Counted from the first letter of the stretch, positions 38,295 through 50,221 are shown. The stretch is DNA of 64,000 nucleotides from Sedimentibacter sp. SX930 (GCA_002155105.1 MUZD01000008.1:1-64000), one strand, 5' to 3'. Program-made: numbers and translations. The notes: generated by a model not told the origin, from the sequence alone.

Positions 38295-38944
38295 TGTTTT
38301 CTTCCTTTATAGTCAATTGTCCGTTCTGCACTGCTTTGTTTTTTTGAAGATACCCAGATGCCGTAGCCGATTGCTGCACCCAACGTATTGAAGAAGACAT
38401 CATCTATATGCGTCACGCCCGTCTGAAAGATGAGTTGGAGGAACTCGATCATGGCAGAAAAAAGAAAGCCGACCGCCGTCACTTTGAGGAAACTGCATTT
38501 TTTCCTGAACAGGTACGGACCCACGAAACCCAACGGCATAAACCAGACGACGTTCCCCCATGAATTATACCAGGCCGAAAAACCGGAGTCCCCGTAAAAT
38601 AGTTTGACCGTATCCACCAACGGCAGCCAATGGATCGCCGTCCAATCGATTTTGTGGTACTCCACGGTCCAGAAGGTCTCCTCGTTGCGGAAAACCGTCA
38701 GTTGAAGCAGCAGCACGATGTAGATAAACAGAGCATGCAACAAGCCTTCCTTATATAAGGGGATTTTTTTGCCCGTCTTGCGGTGTCTGTGCAGCAGATA
38801 GGCCGCCCGCAGGACCAGCCAAATCAAATAATACAGAATGGTCTTGTCCACGCTGTTGAAAACTAATTGTATGAGCGGAAAATGATTGACGGATGATTCC
38901 AGAGAAGCAGCCACCCACTCATACGGTCCTTGTAAAAATATCAT
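38291..38944 (-). CDS. VanZ-family membrane protein
   Basis: 217 residues with about five to six hydrophobic helices (about 30-48, 74-96, 135-155, 165-185, 188-205). The VanZ signature is present: WYNSWGNVVWFMPLGFVGPYLF and LLFSAMIEFLQLIFQTGVTHIDDVFFNTLGAAIGYGIW. The prototype VanZ gives low teicoplanin resistance, but most members have unknown roles in the envelope. It is translationally coupled to the rlmI-like gene downstream. AAGGTGAGC ribosome site. Confidence 0.88.
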   Translation of the reverse strand: MIFLQGPYEWVAASLESSVNHFPLIQLVFNSVDKTILYYLIWLVLRAAYLLHRHRKTGKKIPLYKEGLLHALFIYIVLLLQLTVFRNEETFWTVEYHKIDWTAIHWLPLVDTVKLFYGDSGFSAWYNSWGNVVWFMPLGFVGPYLFRKKCSFLKVTAVGFLFSAMIEFLQLIFQTGVTHIDDVFFNTLGAAIGYGIWVSSKKQSSAERTIDYKGRKQ

Positions 38945-39193
38945 AAGCTATGCTCACCTTTGTCAATTTTATTCCTTTGATCAGATACATGGAAAGACCC
39001 ATTTTCTCGAAAAATCCTAAAAAAAGCAACCGTTCTTGATAAAAACTTAGGAAAAACTTTACGGTGCTTCGATTGACTATCAAAAGCATTCAGAATATAA
39101 TGACACTAGCTCATTTTACATAAAATTCACAAACAACACACATTACCCTTAAAAATTCACATGAAATTTACATGTGTTCCACAAGATATCATT

Positions 39194-39200
39194 AGGAGGT
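39194..39200 (+). promoter_or_regulatory. Strong ribosome binding site fixing a TTG start for ltaS
   Basis: AGGAGGT lies 7 bp before the TTG at 39208; no ATG or GTG occurs at suitable distance, so TTG is the initiation codon. Confidence 0.8.
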
Positions 39201-39207
39201 CTCTTTT

Positions 39208-41385
39208 TTGAAACAAAAATTAACTGAACAGTTGCAGACGCGATTCGGATTTTTCCTGTTCGCCGTCGTCCTTTTCTGGCTGAAGACCTATTTCGCTTAC
39301 CACACAGCGTTCTCTTTAGGCGTAGATGGCTGGTTCCAGCAACTGATTCTTTTCATAAACCCAATCGCCACTACCTTGTTGATTCTGGGAATTTCCCTTT
39401 TTGTGAAGAATCCTAAAAAAGGTTTCCGAAGCTTGATTGCTCTGTACATGCTGAATTCGGTCCTGTTGTTCGCAAACATCGTCTATTACCGCGAATTTAC
39501 GGATTTCTTGACGATCAAGACCATTTTCGGTTCTGCCAATGCAACCAAAAACCTGGGTTCCGGCGTCATCGCCATGATGCAGCCGATCGACCTGTTCTAT
39601 TGGATCGATGCTTTCGTGCTCGTCTACGTCTATAAGAAATTCGTCAGCAAAAACCGCGACGAACGCATCTTCAAGAAAAGATGGGCTTTTGCGACGATCG
39701 CAGCTTCAATCGCTCTCTTTGCCGCTAACCTGGGTCTGGCTGAAATCAGCCGCCCGCAATTGCTGACGAGAACTTTTGACCGCAACTATATCGTAAAATA
39801 CTTGGGTATCAATGTCTATACTCTCTATGATGGAATCAAGACAGCCCAGGCCAACCAAGTGCGTGCAAGCGCGGATAGCTCAGATATGGCTTCCGTTCTT
39901 GATTATATGAGTACACATTACGCCGAGCCGAACGAAACGTACTTCGGCCAGGCAGAAGGCAAGAACGTCGTCTACATCCATCTGGAAAGTATGCAACAGT
40001 TCCTGATCGATTTGTCGCTTACCGATGAAACAGGCACGACGGCAGAAGTGACGCCGTTCCTGAACAGTTTGTATCACAGCAGTGATTCATACAGTTACAG
40101 CAACATATTCCACCAGACTGGACAAGGAAAAACAAGTGATGCCGAACTGATGCTGGACAATTCCCTTTTCGGATTGCCTCAAGGTTCAGCCTTCACACAG
40201 ATTGGCGCCGACAATACATTCCAATCGGCACCAGCCATCTTGAGCGAATCCTTTGGTTACACGTCAGCCGTTTTCCACGGTAATGTCGGCTCTTTCTGGG
40301 ATCGCGATAATGTCTACAAATCCTTTGACTATGATTATTTCTTCGATGCCGACAGCAGTTACACGCTGACGGATGAAAATTCAGTCGAGTACGGGTTGAA
40401 GGATAAATTGTTCTTCCAGGAATCGGCTCAATACTTGGAACAATTGCCGCAGCCTTTCTACGCGAAGTTCATAACTGTTTCGAACCACTTCCCGTTCCCT
40501 GAAGACGAGATGAACGACACCTTCGCCTTGGATACCGGCGACGAAACGGTTGACGGTTATTTCAATACCGTCCACTATGCCGATGAGGCCCTGGCTGAGT
40601 TCTTCCAATATATGAAGGATGCAGGACTTTATGATAATACGATTTTCGTATTGTATGGCGACCATTTCGGTATTTCCAGTTCACGCAACGAAACGTTGGC
40701 CCCGCTCATCGGAGCGAATGCCGATTTGTGGAGTGCCTACGATGACGCCATGATGCAACGGGTTCCTTTCATCATCCACAACCCTGGTTCCGGTACCGGA
40801 CAGATCAGCGACGTCTATGGCGGACAGATCGATATCTTGCCTACTGTGATGCATCTTCTGGGTGTCGACACTTCGGCCTATGTCCAACTTGGGCAGGATC
40901 TGTTGTCGGCGCAAAATGAGGGAATCGTTGTTTTCCGTAACGGAAGCATCGTAACGAGCGAATACACCATTTTAGGAAATACTGTTTATCATACCCAAAC
41001 AGGTACACTTGCTTATCAGACCGAAGAAGTGATCCAAAAGGTTGCTGAAATCCGGGCGCAAGCTGAACTGCAGCTGGCGATCTCAGATCAGATCATCAAC
41101 GGAGACTTGCTTCGCTTCTACACCCCGGATGGATTCATGCCGGTGGACAAGAGCCTGCACAACTATGTGGATTCTCCAGTCGAACTGGAAGAGGACATCG
41201 CTGAATTGGGCGATCTGAACACTTCCTTGTATTACACGAACAACGGCGTCTCAAGCGTCCCGCTTTATCAGACGGATGCCCCTGAGTTCCCGGCCAACAA
41301 AGCCGCTGCTGAAGGAACCGTAACGGAAGAACAACCCGCTTCGGAAGAAACCCAAGCAGAAGGACAAACAGAAACAGTTGAATAA
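39208..41385 (+). CDS. ltaS: Lipoteichoic acid synthase (LtaS-type sulfatase-fold enzyme)
   Basis: 725 residues starting at TTG. Five membrane helices within residues 12-185, then the extracellular sulfatase-fold domain (about 245-590). The catalytic Thr is in FHQTGQGKTSDAELMLDNSLF (about 307), with NVVYIHLESMQQF (metal-site Glu), FHGNVGSFWDRD, ITVSNHFPF and YGDHFG (Asp/His metal ligands). It polymerises glycerol phosphate from phosphatidylglycerol into LTA, releasing diacylglycerol, the substrate of DgkB encoded at 6855-7886. A Glu/Thr-rich tail (about 695-725) is unusual. The 263-bp upstream gap is AT-rich and should hold the promoter. Lone gene with its own terminator. Confidence 0.92.
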   Translation: MKQKLTEQLQTRFGFFLFAVVLFWLKTYFAYHTAFSLGVDGWFQQLILFINPIATTLLILGISLFVKNPKKGFRSLIALYMLNSVLLFANIVYYREFTDFLTIKTIFGSANATKNLGSGVIAMMQPIDLFYWIDAFVLVYVYKKFVSKNRDERIFKKRWAFATIAASIALFAANLGLAEISRPQLLTRTFDRNYIVKYLGINVYTLYDGIKTAQANQVRASADSSDMASVLDYMSTHYAEPNETYFGQAEGKNVVYIHLESMQQFLIDLSLTDETGTTAEVTPFLNSLYHSSDSYSYSNIFHQTGQGKTSDAELMLDNSLFGLPQGSAFTQIGADNTFQSAPAILSESFGYTSAVFHGNVGSFWDRDNVYKSFDYDYFFDADSSYTLTDENSVEYGLKDKLFFQESAQYLEQLPQPFYAKFITVSNHFPFPEDEMNDTFALDTGDETVDGYFNTVHYADEALAEFFQYMKDAGLYDNTIFVLYGDHFGISSSRNETLAPLIGANADLWSAYDDAMMQRVPFIIHNPGSGTGQISDVYGGQIDILPTVMHLLGVDTSAYVQLGQDLLSAQNEGIVVFRNGSIVTSEYTILGNTVYHTQTGTLAYQTEEVIQKVAEIRAQAELQLAISDQIINGDLLRFYTPDGFMPVDKSLHNYVDSPVELEEDIAELGDLNTSLYYTNNGVSSVPLYQTDAPEFPANKAAAEGTVTEEQPASEETQAEGQTETVE

Positions 41386-41389
41386 CCAA

Positions 41390-41430
41390 AAAAGCTGCCG
41401 GAATTTTAAATTCCGGCAGCTTTTTTTTTA
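41390..41430. terminator. Bidirectional terminator between ltaS and the sensor kinase gene
   Basis: AAAGCTGCCGGAATTT pairs exactly with AAATTCCGGCAGCTTT, loop one base, flanked by A- and T-runs. It overlaps the kinase stop (41428). Confidence 0.92.
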
Positions 41431-42849
41431 ACTATTTTTCTCAAGTGCAGTTTTCGTTGGCAATGTAATCGTGAAAGTCGTTCCCTCGCCTGGATTGCTT
41501 TCCACGTCGACAGTCCCTTTATGGTTCATCACCAAAGATTGGACCACGGCCAAACCGATCCCCGATTCGCCAAATTTCGTGTTTTTTCTGGAAACATCCA
41601 CTTTGTAGAACCTTTCCCAGATGCTTGTGATATCCTTCTTCTCGATGCCGATGCCCGTGTCTTTGACCTGGATGATTTGCTGCTCGCCATCCGGGAACGA
41701 CGACAGGGTGATGGTGCCGTTTTTCGTGAACTGGATAGCGTTCTGGGTAAGGTTCACCATGATCTGGATAAAACGGTCATAGTCCGCGTAGATCCGGTCC
41801 GCGGCATCCACCTGGACGATGATCAAGTCATCCTTCGCCTGCGCTTTTGCCCGCATCTGTTCCGCGACATTCTCCAGCGCTTCCTTGGCAGAAAACTCTT
41901 GCTTCACTAAAACGATCTGATTGGAGCGGATTTTTTCATAGTCCAAGTTTTCGTTCACCAAACGGATGAGTCTTTTGGTTTCTTTCTGCATCAGTTGCAT
42001 GCTCCGGTCCCGACGTCCTTCGGGAATCATGTGGTGCTGGATCCCTTCCAGGATGCCATTGATCGTCGTGAGCGGCGTGCGCATCTCATGGGCTACGTCC
42101 ATCATGAACTGACGCCTTAAATTCTCCTGGCGTTCGACCTCCTCGTTGGAGGCTTTCAGAGACCTTGCCATTTGGTTGAAATCCTCAGACAGCTCATCAA
42201 ATTCATCTTTGTGATGATTCTCCAGCGAAATATCAAAATTTCCTGAAGCAATCTCATGGGTGGCCCTCCGCATGCGTTTGATGCGCCTTGTCAAATAATT
42301 GGCGATGCCGAGGCTCAATACAATCGCGATGCCCCCGGAAGTCAGGACAGCCACAAGCAGGTTGTGCTCAATTTCGTTGATTTCGTCCTCGATGCCTTTT
42401 ACCGGCGATCCCACCGCTATGAAGCCTGTGAACTCGGCAGTAGTCGCATTAAAAAGCGGGAGATAAACCGTCAAGAAGCGCTTCTTTTCATTCAGGAAGC
42501 CGCGATCCCGTTCCGTCAAAGAAATCCGTTCCCCTTCTGAGAGCCTCTCAAAATCCTCCATGCTGATTCCGCTCGTATACAGATCCGTTGCTTGCGGATA
42601 AACCATATGGTCTTCTGCATCAAAGATGGCAAACGAGACGTCCTGGTTGGACACCAGAGTCGAACCACTTTCCAATTGCTGGATCGTCATGTTCTGATCG
42701 ATGATCGATTCGGCATAGCCGTACAGCTGCGCCTCTTTCTCGTCGTAGACATTAGTGGTGACGTATTGGATGATCAGGATGCCTGTCGTACTGACAGTTA
42801 TTAGAATCAATGCGAAAAAAGCAAGGATTTGTTGATAGACGTACTTCAT
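41428..42849 (-). CDS. Two-component sensor histidine kinase
   Basis: 473 residues. First helix about 8-30, extracytoplasmic sensor domain (about 31-160, starting YVTTNVYDEKEAQL), second helix (about 165-188), HAMP (about 190-240), HisKA with phospho-acceptor His in DVAHEMRTPLTTING (about 255), then HATPase with NLTQNAIQFTKNGT (N box), DTGIGIEKKD (G1) and GIGLAVVQSLV (G2). The HxExRTPL motif marks the common CheY-pair type. Stop lies 4 bp into the ltaS terminator; the response regulator overlaps its start by 4 bp. The signal is unknown. Confidence 0.92.
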   Translation of the reverse strand: MKYVYQQILAFFALILITVSTTGILIIQYVTTNVYDEKEAQLYGYAESIIDQNMTIQQLESGSTLVSNQDVSFAIFDAEDHMVYPQATDLYTSGISMEDFERLSEGERISLTERDRGFLNEKKRFLTVYLPLFNATTAEFTGFIAVGSPVKGIEDEINEIEHNLLVAVLTSGGIAIVLSLGIANYLTRRIKRMRRATHEIASGNFDISLENHHKDEFDELSEDFNQMARSLKASNEEVERQENLRRQFMMDVAHEMRTPLTTINGILEGIQHHMIPEGRRDRSMQLMQKETKRLIRLVNENLDYEKIRSNQIVLVKQEFSAKEALENVAEQMRAKAQAKDDLIIVQVDAADRIYADYDRFIQIMVNLTQNAIQFTKNGTITLSSFPDGEQQIIQVKDTGIGIEKKDITSIWERFYKVDVSRKNTKFGESGIGLAVVQSLVMNHKGTVDVESNPGEGTTFTITLPTKTALEKNS

Positions 42850-43559
42850 TTATCCTCTACTCCGCTGTCGTCGAATTTGTAGCCGACTCCCCAAACCGTT
42901 TGGATCACTTGCGGTCCGACCGCTTCTATTTTTTGCCGCAATTTCTTGATGTGGGCATCGATTGTGCGTTCATCCCCGTAATATGGATCTTCCCAGATCC
43001 GGGTCAAAAGATGTTCCCTCGAAAATACTTGCTTCGGGTGTTCGGCCAGCAACGCGAACAGTTCGAATTCCTTCGGAGTCAAACTCTCAATCTGGTTCCC
43101 GTCCAGATAGGCTTCACGCGTGATCGTGCTGATTTTGACATGATCGGTCAGCACATCGAAATCGTCCGTAGCCTGCACCTGCGAGTGATCGACCCTAGCG
43201 CGACGGTGCATCGCTTTGATGCGGGCTATCAGGGTCAGCGGGCTGAACGGCTTCGTGACGTACTCATCCGCGCCGATCTCCAGACCGATGACCTGGTCGC
43301 TTTCCGAATCGCGCGCCGTCAGCATGATGATCGGCACAAACTGGGAAATTTTCCTTATTTCACGGCAGACCTGCATCCCATCCATGCTCGGCAGGTTCAG
43401 ATCGAGGATGATCATATCCCATTTTCTGTCTTCCGCTGCGAACGCCTCCAGACCCTCTTTTCCATCATGTTTGAATGCAGCTTGCCACCCCTCATTCTCG
43501 AAAAACATCGCCATCATTTCGCAGACGGCTTCATTGTCTTCTATCATCAAAATTTCCAT
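42846..43559 (-). CDS. OmpR/PhoB-family response regulator
   Basis: 237 residues from the ATG at 43559, which has AAGGAGAG 6 bp upstream; a much longer upstream extension is not coding. Receiver domain with acidic pocket (ILMIEDNEAV), phospho-acceptor Asp in MIILDLNLPSMDG (about 53) and TARDSESDQV; DNA-binding winged helix with LTPKEFELFALLAEHPKQVFSREHLLTRIW and YGDERTIDAHIKKLRQKIE. It acts with the kinase encoded immediately downstream. No target operator is obvious. Confidence 0.93.
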   Translation of the reverse strand: MEILMIEDNEAVCEMMAMFFENEGWQAAFKHDGKEGLEAFAAEDRKWDMIILDLNLPSMDGMQVCREIRKISQFVPIIMLTARDSESDQVIGLEIGADEYVTKPFSPLTLIARIKAMHRRARVDHSQVQATDDFDVLTDHVKISTITREAYLDGNQIESLTPKEFELFALLAEHPKQVFSREHLLTRIWEDPYYGDERTIDAHIKKLRQKIEAVGPQVIQTVWGVGYKFDDSGVEDK

Positions 43560-43686
43560 AGCGACTCTCCTTCTCATTTCCTTCATTATATCTTTTTTTC
43601 CGATAAGCGACATCATTTCCAGTCTACGATACCACATACCTTTGAAATTTCTATGAATAAATAAGGAAATCGCTGTTTCCGAAAGA

Positions 43687-43712
43687 AAAAGCCCCGGAAT
43701 CCGGGGCTTTTT
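43687..43712 (-). terminator. Intrinsic terminator after the ssb gene
   Basis: AAAGCCCCGG pairs perfectly with CCGGGGCTTT around three bases; A-run on the plus-strand left side gives the U-tract. It lies 11 bp past the ssb stop. Confidence 0.88.
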
Positions 43713-43722
43713 GGCGGGAGCA

Positions 43723-44058
43723 TCAGACTGCTTCCTGTTCTCTTTTCGCTTCCACGAAATACAATTCTTCCACGACCAATTCGATGACATAGACGTGCTG
43801 CTCCTGTTTATTGACGTAGGAACGCGAAACCAAATGGCCATTGACACCGATCTGGTTGCCTTTGGCGCAATACTGTTCAACCAGATTTGCGGTTGCTCCC
43901 CAAAACACGACAGGTATGAAATCCGCCTGTGGTTGGCCTTCATCCGCTTTCCTTAGGCGCTGCACCGCTAATGTATTGTTGCAGACTTGCCTTTCCCCAT
44001 TCACCTGTTGCACTTGGATGGGCCGCACCAGCCGCCCGATCAATGAAACTTGATTCAT
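43723..44058 (-). CDS. ssbB: Short single-stranded DNA-binding protein
   Basis: 111 residues: one OB-fold (MNQVSLIGRLVRPIQVQQVNGERQ, FIPVVFWGATANLVEQYCAKGNQIGVNGHLVSRSY) and nothing beyond. The acidic C-terminal tip that recruits partner proteins to the replicative SSB (DDDLPF) is missing; the protein ends KREQEAV. This matches the short SsbB-type proteins of Firmicutes, linked to competence in B. subtilis. GGAGG ribosome site. No replication or competence genes adjoin it, so the link to competence is by analogy only. The gene symbol is tentative. Confidence 0.8.
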   Translation of the reverse strand: MNQVSLIGRLVRPIQVQQVNGERQVCNNTLAVQRLRKADEGQPQADFIPVVFWGATANLVEQYCAKGNQIGVNGHLVSRSYVNKQEQHVYVIELVVEELYFVEAKREQEAV

Positions 44059-44134
44059 CCTTTCATTCCTCCTTCAGTTTGACTTACTGTCTACAATATC
44101 CGCAAAAAAGGAGGCTTGATTTTTTTCAAAAAAA

Positions 44135-44172
44135 AATAAACCTGAAGACTTTTCTCAGTCTCAAGGTTTATT
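44135..44172 (-). terminator. Intrinsic terminator after whiA
   Basis: AATAAACCT..GACT pairs with AGTC..AGGTTTATT; strong A-rich left flank. Begins 9 bp past the whiA stop codon. Confidence 0.75.
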
Positions 44173-44180
44173 TTCCTGTA

Positions 44181-45122
44181 TCAGCGGCTGGCTTTCCCCA
44201 TCCGCAAAGAATCGGCGTAGTCGTTTATTTTTCGCAAACGGTGGTTGATCCCGGATTTGGAGATGACTCCGCTCGGGATCATTTCCCCAAGTTCCTTCAG
44301 GCTGATGTCGGGATTCTCCAACCGGATCACGGCGATTTCCTTCAGTTTGTCAGGCAATCTCCCCAGCCCTACCGTCGCTTCGATGAATTCGATGTTGGCG
44401 ATCTGTTTTGCAGCGGCATCGATCGTCTTGTTCATGTTCGCATTTTCGCAATTCACCAGGCGATTGACGGAATTGCGCATATCACGGATGATCCGCACAT
44501 CCTCAAACTTCATCATCGCATTGTGGGCACCGATCAATGCCAGAAAATCGGCAATCTTCTCGGCTTCCTTGAGATAAGTGATGAAGCCGTTGCGGCGCTC
44601 GATCGTCCGCGCGTTCAGGTCAAAGTGATTCATCATATCACAGATATCCTGATTGTGGTCCTCATAATTGGAATAGATTTCCAGATGATAACGGCTTGTT
44701 TCCGGGCTGTTCACCGAACCACCGGCCATGAAGGCGCCGCGCAGGTAAGAGCGTTCCTTCTGATTATTGTTCATGATGTCTTCGGAAACTTGCGTCTTGA
44801 ATGACAAGCCGTCGAAAATGCTCAGATCACTCAGCAATTCCGTGACGCCCTGCTTCAGGCGCACAATATAGACGTTATTCTTCTTCAGCTTCATTTTACG
44901 GCGCACCAACAGCTCGCTTTCGAATGAGTAGTGATCCTTCAAGAGAACGTACATCCGTCTGGCGATTGCCGCATTTTCTGTCTGGACATTCAGGACAAAT
45001 GACTGGTTATAGATGCTTACCGATCCGCTCATCCTGATCAACGCGGTCAGCTCGGCTTTCGCATGTTCGCGGTGCACTTCCAATGTTGTTAATTCTTTTT
45101 TTACTTCAGATGCAAAAGACAT
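44181..45122 (-). CDS. whiA: DNA-binding protein WhiA
   Basis: 313 residues, normal length. N-terminal LAGLIDADG-like domain (about 1-190) lacking nuclease residues, [26 protein letters not shown]-terminal helix-turn-helix (about 225-305) with [33 protein letters not shown]. In Gram-positives it influences cell division and chromosome segregation. GGGGG ribosome site. Ends the conserved rapZ-yvcK-whiA cluster, 42 bp from yvcK. Confidence 0.95.
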   Translation of the reverse strand: MSFASEVKKELTTLEVHREHAKAELTALIRMSGSVSIYNQSFVLNVQTENAAIARRMYVLLKDHYSFESELLVRRKMKLKKNNVYIVRLKQGVTELLSDLSIFDGLSFKTQVSEDIMNNNQKERSYLRGAFMAGGSVNSPETSRYHLEIYSNYEDHNQDICDMMNHFDLNARTIERRNGFITYLKEAEKIADFLALIGAHNAMMKFEDVRIIRDMRNSVNRLVNCENANMNKTIDAAAKQIANIEFIEATVGLGRLPDKLKEIAVIRLENPDISLKELGEMIPSGVISKSGINHRLRKINDYADSLRMGKASR

Positions 45123-45164
45123 ATATGCCCCCTTTCCGACAGCTTCTTTCTATCAGAAAAAAGG

Positions 45165-46163
45165 TCAACAGATAGTTTTGATATTGGAAATCAGATTGAT
45201 CAGTTCCGAAACGACTTTATTGCCGTCATGGTACACGCCGCCGTTCTTCATATCCAGGAAGTCCGCTGAGATGACCCGGCAATTTTCTTCGCGCAACCCT
45301 TTGAAATCATGGCGTACCTGCAGCAGATATTCTTCGTCGGCTTGTTGATTGAGGTATTCATCCGGCACTTTTTCCGTGTTCACCAATACGGTATCGATGA
45401 ATTTCGCTTTCAGATGGTCATGCAAAACCTTGATATGATCAGCATCGCTGAAGCCCTCTGTTTCGCCCAATTGCGTCATGATGTTGCAGATGTACACTTT
45501 CTCGGCTTTGGTCTCGATGACCGCTTGTCCCAGATCACTGATCATCAGGTTAGGCAAAATGCTCGTATACAGGCTTCCCGGTCCGATAACGACCATATCT
45601 GCATCCAGAATGCTTTTGATGACGTGACGGGAAGCGACGGCCTCCCTTGTTTCATCCAACGGTTTGACATACACCCGTTCGATTTTTTTGCGGCCATTTG
45701 CGATTTTCGACTCGCCCTTGATGACCGTGCCGTCCTTGAACTCTGCATAGAGTGAGAGCGGCTCGTCAGCTGCGGCGTAAATTTTGCCTTTTACGCCCAT
45801 CATGACGGACAACAACCGAATGGCATCAAAAATGTTCCCTTTCATTTCAGTCAGGGCCACGATGACGAGGTTTCCGATTGCATGCCCGGAAATGAAGGAA
45901 TCCTTTGAATCGAAACGGTACTGGAAAATGTCCTTTTCCAACTTCGGCATATCGGAGAGCGCAATCAGGCAGTTGCGGATATCCCCGGGAGGCACAATGT
46001 TGACATGGTCTCGGATGATGCCGCTGCTGCCGCCGTCATCAGCCACCGTGACGATGGCCGTGATATCTGTGTTGTCATTCTTCAGTTCTTTCAGAATGAC
46101 CGGCAAGCCCGTTCCGCCGCCGATAACGACGATTTTCTTCGTTCTGCTCGGGTTTTGACTCAT
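45165..46163 (-). CDS. yvcK: YvcK/CofD-like protein (gluconeogenesis factor, cell shape)
   Basis: 332 residues. CofD-like fold: [52 protein letters not shown], and the [18 protein letters not shown] and [23 protein letters not shown] blocks of the family. In B. subtilis it binds UDP-sugars and is needed for growth on gluconeogenic carbon and for peptidoglycan enzyme placement; it is the middle gene of the conserved cluster. Its start overlaps the rapZ stop by 4 bp. Confidence 0.94.
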   Translation of the reverse strand: MSQNPSRTKKIVVIGGGTGLPVILKELKNDNTDITAIVTVADDGGSSGIIRDHVNIVPPGDIRNCLIALSDMPKLEKDIFQYRFDSKDSFISGHAIGNLVIVALTEMKGNIFDAIRLLSVMMGVKGKIYAAADEPLSLYAEFKDGTVIKGESKIANGRKKIERVYVKPLDETREAVASRHVIKSILDADMVVIGPGSLYTSILPNLMISDLGQAVIETKAEKVYICNIMTQLGETEGFSDADHIKVLHDHLKAKFIDTVLVNTEKVPDEYLNQQADEEYLLQVRHDFKGLREENCRVISADFLDMKNGGVYHDGNKVVSELINLISNIKTIC

Positions 46164-47050
46164 GACCGATTCACCGTCTCTTTACGCTTAGTCCGATCAC
46201 GGTGGGTTGTATTCACTTGATAGCCCGCGCTCTTCAATTGCAGGCTGGTGCGTTCCGACAAAGCGACCGAACGGTGTTGTCCGCCTGTGCAGCCAATGGC
46301 GATATTTACGCTGGTTTTGCCTTCTTTTTTGTAGCCGGGAATGATGTATTCCAACAGGTCGATAAATTTTTTGTAAAAAATTTCCGTCTCCGGTTGCTTC
46401 ATGACATAATCATAGACTGGCTTATCCAACCCCGTCAACGGACGCAGTTCATCTACGTAATGCGGATTGGGCAAAAAGCGCACATCCATGACGATGTCGG
46501 CATCGATCGGTAAGCCATACTTGAACCCGAAAGATACGACCTCGATATGGAAAACATCCTTGTCGTCGACTTTGAATGTATCCAGCAGACGTTCCCTTAA
46601 TTGGCGCGGTGTTGTTTCACTCGTGTCGATGACCAACTGCGACCGATTGCGGATGTCCTCAAGCAGTTCCCTTTCTTTGTGGATTCCTTCCAGTACGGTT
46701 CCGCCTGATTGGGTCAGGGGATGACTTCTTCTTGTCTCTTTGTACCGGGAAACAAGCACATCGTCCTTCGAATCAAGGAAGATTACTTTGGTTGTGATGA
46801 AGGAAGTATTGTCCAAACTGTCCACAGCAGACATGATTTCATCAAAGAATGCACGGGAGCGCAGATCGATCACTAAGCAGATCCTGCTTATTTTACCCGA
46901 TTCCTTTACAAGCTCCCAAAATTTCGGTAATAAACTTGGGGGCATATTATCTATACAGAAATAGCCTAAATCTTCAAATGTCTGTAACGCCACCGTTTTC
47001 CCGGCGCCGCTCATCCCCGTAATGACTACCAATTCGAGAGTGTCTGCCAT
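46160..47050 (-). CDS. rapZ: RNase adapter/nucleotide-binding protein RapZ (YvcJ)
   Basis: 296 residues from the ATG at 47050 with GGAGGAATTACA before it; a longer in-frame extension contains no site. P-loop [11 protein letters not shown] (about 12-22), [12 protein letters not shown], and the C-terminal domain [18 protein letters not shown] with an RNA-binding-type basic end ([16 protein letters not shown]). In Gram-negatives it delivers a small RNA to RNase E; in B. subtilis YvcJ is a nucleotide-binding protein linked to competence. First gene of the cluster; a -10 TATAAT lies 37 bp upstream. Confidence 0.94.
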   Translation of the reverse strand: MADTLELVVITGMSGAGKTVALQTFEDLGYFCIDNMPPSLLPKFWELVKESGKISRICLVIDLRSRAFFDEIMSAVDSLDNTSFITTKVIFLDSKDDVLVSRYKETRRSHPLTQSGGTVLEGIHKERELLEDIRNRSQLVIDTSETTPRQLRERLLDTFKVDDKDVFHIEVVSFGFKYGLPIDADIVMDVRFLPNPHYVDELRPLTGLDKPVYDYVMKQPETEIFYKKFIDLLEYIIPGYKKEGKTSVNIAIGCTGGQHRSVALSERTSLQLKSAGYQVNTTHRDRTKRKETVNRS

Positions 47051-47086
47051 TGTAATTCCTCCTGTCAAAAAAATATATATATGTAC

Positions 47087-47092
47087 ATTATA
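47087..47092 (-). promoter_or_regulatory. Candidate -10 box (TATAAT) for the rapZ-yvcK-whiA operon
   Basis: Minus strand TTATAATG at 37 bp before the rapZ start; a weak -35 near 47110-47115. It lies in the 79-bp gap after the glpK stop, so the cluster can be transcribed independently. Confidence 0.45.
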
Positions 47093-47129
47093 ACATACCG
47101 GGTGTATCATTTGTCTGTTTCTGAATATT

Positions 47130-49039
<1,910 letters not shown>

Positions 49040-50221
49040 ATGATAGAATTCAAAGACTTAACCAAAAAGTTCCCGGGCGGGAAAATCGCCGTGGACTCCC
49101 TTAACCTGACATTCAATGACGGAGAGTTCATTGTATTCATCGGAACAAGCGGCAGCGGCAAAACAACCTCCATGCGGATGATCAACCGGATGATCGAACC
49201 GTCCTCCGGTGAAATCCTGATCGATGGGAAAAACATCAAGGACATGAATGCAGTGGAATTGCGTCGCCGAATCGGCTACGTCATCCAGCAAATCGGTCTG
49301 ATGCCACACATGACCATCTTCGAAAACATCGTCATGGTTCCAAAATTACTGAAATGGCCTGTCGAAAAACAAAGAAAAATAGCAGAAGAGCTGATTCAAA
49401 AAGTCGATCTTCCGTTGGATTTTTTGGAACGCTACCCATCTGAACTATCAGGCGGCCAGCAACAACGTATCGGTGTTATCCGTGCGTTGGCAGCCGACCA
49501 AGACATCATTTTGATGGATGAACCTTTTGGAGCATTGGATCCGATCACCCGTGATTCGCTGCAGGAACTTGTCAAACAGCTGCAGCAGGAATTGGGAAAA
49601 ACAGTTATCTTCGTCACCCACGATATGGATGAAGCTTTGAAACTGGCAGACCGGATCGTCATCATGCAGGAAGGAAAAGTTGTCCAATTCGACACACCCG
49701 ACAACATCCTGATGGATCCTGCGAACGAATTCGTCGAAAACTTCATCGGCGAGGAACGCCTCAGCCAAGCCCGCACGAATTTCCGCACTGTGGAACAAAT
49801 CATGATCCGTGGCCCGGTATCCGTTTCGACTGATCAAAATCTCTCAGAAGCGATCAAACTGATGCGCACCCGGCGTGTTGACAGCTTGTTTGTGACCGAT
49901 GCAGAAGATGTCTTGTTGGGCATGTTGAGCGTCGAAGCGATCAACCAGAACCGCCGCAAACCGGTCACTGCTGGCGAAATCATGAGTGAAGTTTCTTTTG
50001 TCCGCGAAGGCACGCTCGTTCGGGACGCTTTGCAGCGTATCCTGAAATTGGGTTACAAAAACATTCCGGTTGTGGATGCAAAAAACCATCTGATCGGCTT
50101 GATTACCCGCACTTCCATTGTGGACATGGTATACGATACGATATGGGGAGACATAGAACCTGAAATGCCGGCTGAGGAAGTAATCGAAACGACCGCAGAC
50201 ATCGAAACGGTTAAGGGGTGA
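49040..50221 (+). CDS. opuCA: Glycine betaine/carnitine/choline ABC transporter, ATPase OpuCA
   Basis: 393 residues from the ATG at 49040, with AGAGGTG upstream. ABC domain (about 1-235): Walker A GTSGSGKTTSMRMINR (about 36-51), Q-loop YVIQQIGLMPHM, signature LSGGQQQRIGVIRAL (about 135-149), Walker B IILMDEPFGALDP. Two CBS domains (about 255-370) with KLMRTRRVDSLFVTDAEDVLLGMLSVEAI and LKLGYKNIPVVDAKNHLIGLITRTSIV sense ionic strength or nucleotide signals in OpuA/OpuC-type importers. The C-terminal tail is acidic. First of four overlapping opuC genes. Confidence 0.94.
   Translation: MIEFKDLTKKFPGGKIAVDSLNLTFNDGEFIVFIGTSGSGKTTSMRMINRMIEPSSGEILIDGKNIKDMNAVELRRRIGYVIQQIGLMPHMTIFENIVMVPKLLKWPVEKQRKIAEELIQKVDLPLDFLERYPSELSGGQQQRIGVIRALAADQDIILMDEPFGALDPITRDSLQELVKQLQQELGKTVIFVTHDMDEALKLADRIVIMQEGKVVQFDTPDNILMDPANEFVENFIGEERLSQARTNFRTVEQIMIRGPVSVSTDQNLSEAIKLMRTRRVDSLFVTDAEDVLLGMLSVEAINQNRRKPVTAGEIMSEVSFVREGTLVRDALQRILKLGYKNIPVVDAKNHLIGLITRTSIVDMVYDTIWGDIEPEMPAEEVIETTADIETVKG

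Noticed and set aside
42846-43943. Response regulator with about 128 extra N-terminal residues
   Set aside because: The extension is the shadow of the ssb gene and intergenic DNA; AAGGAGAG precedes the ATG at 43559 and the receiver domain starts there.
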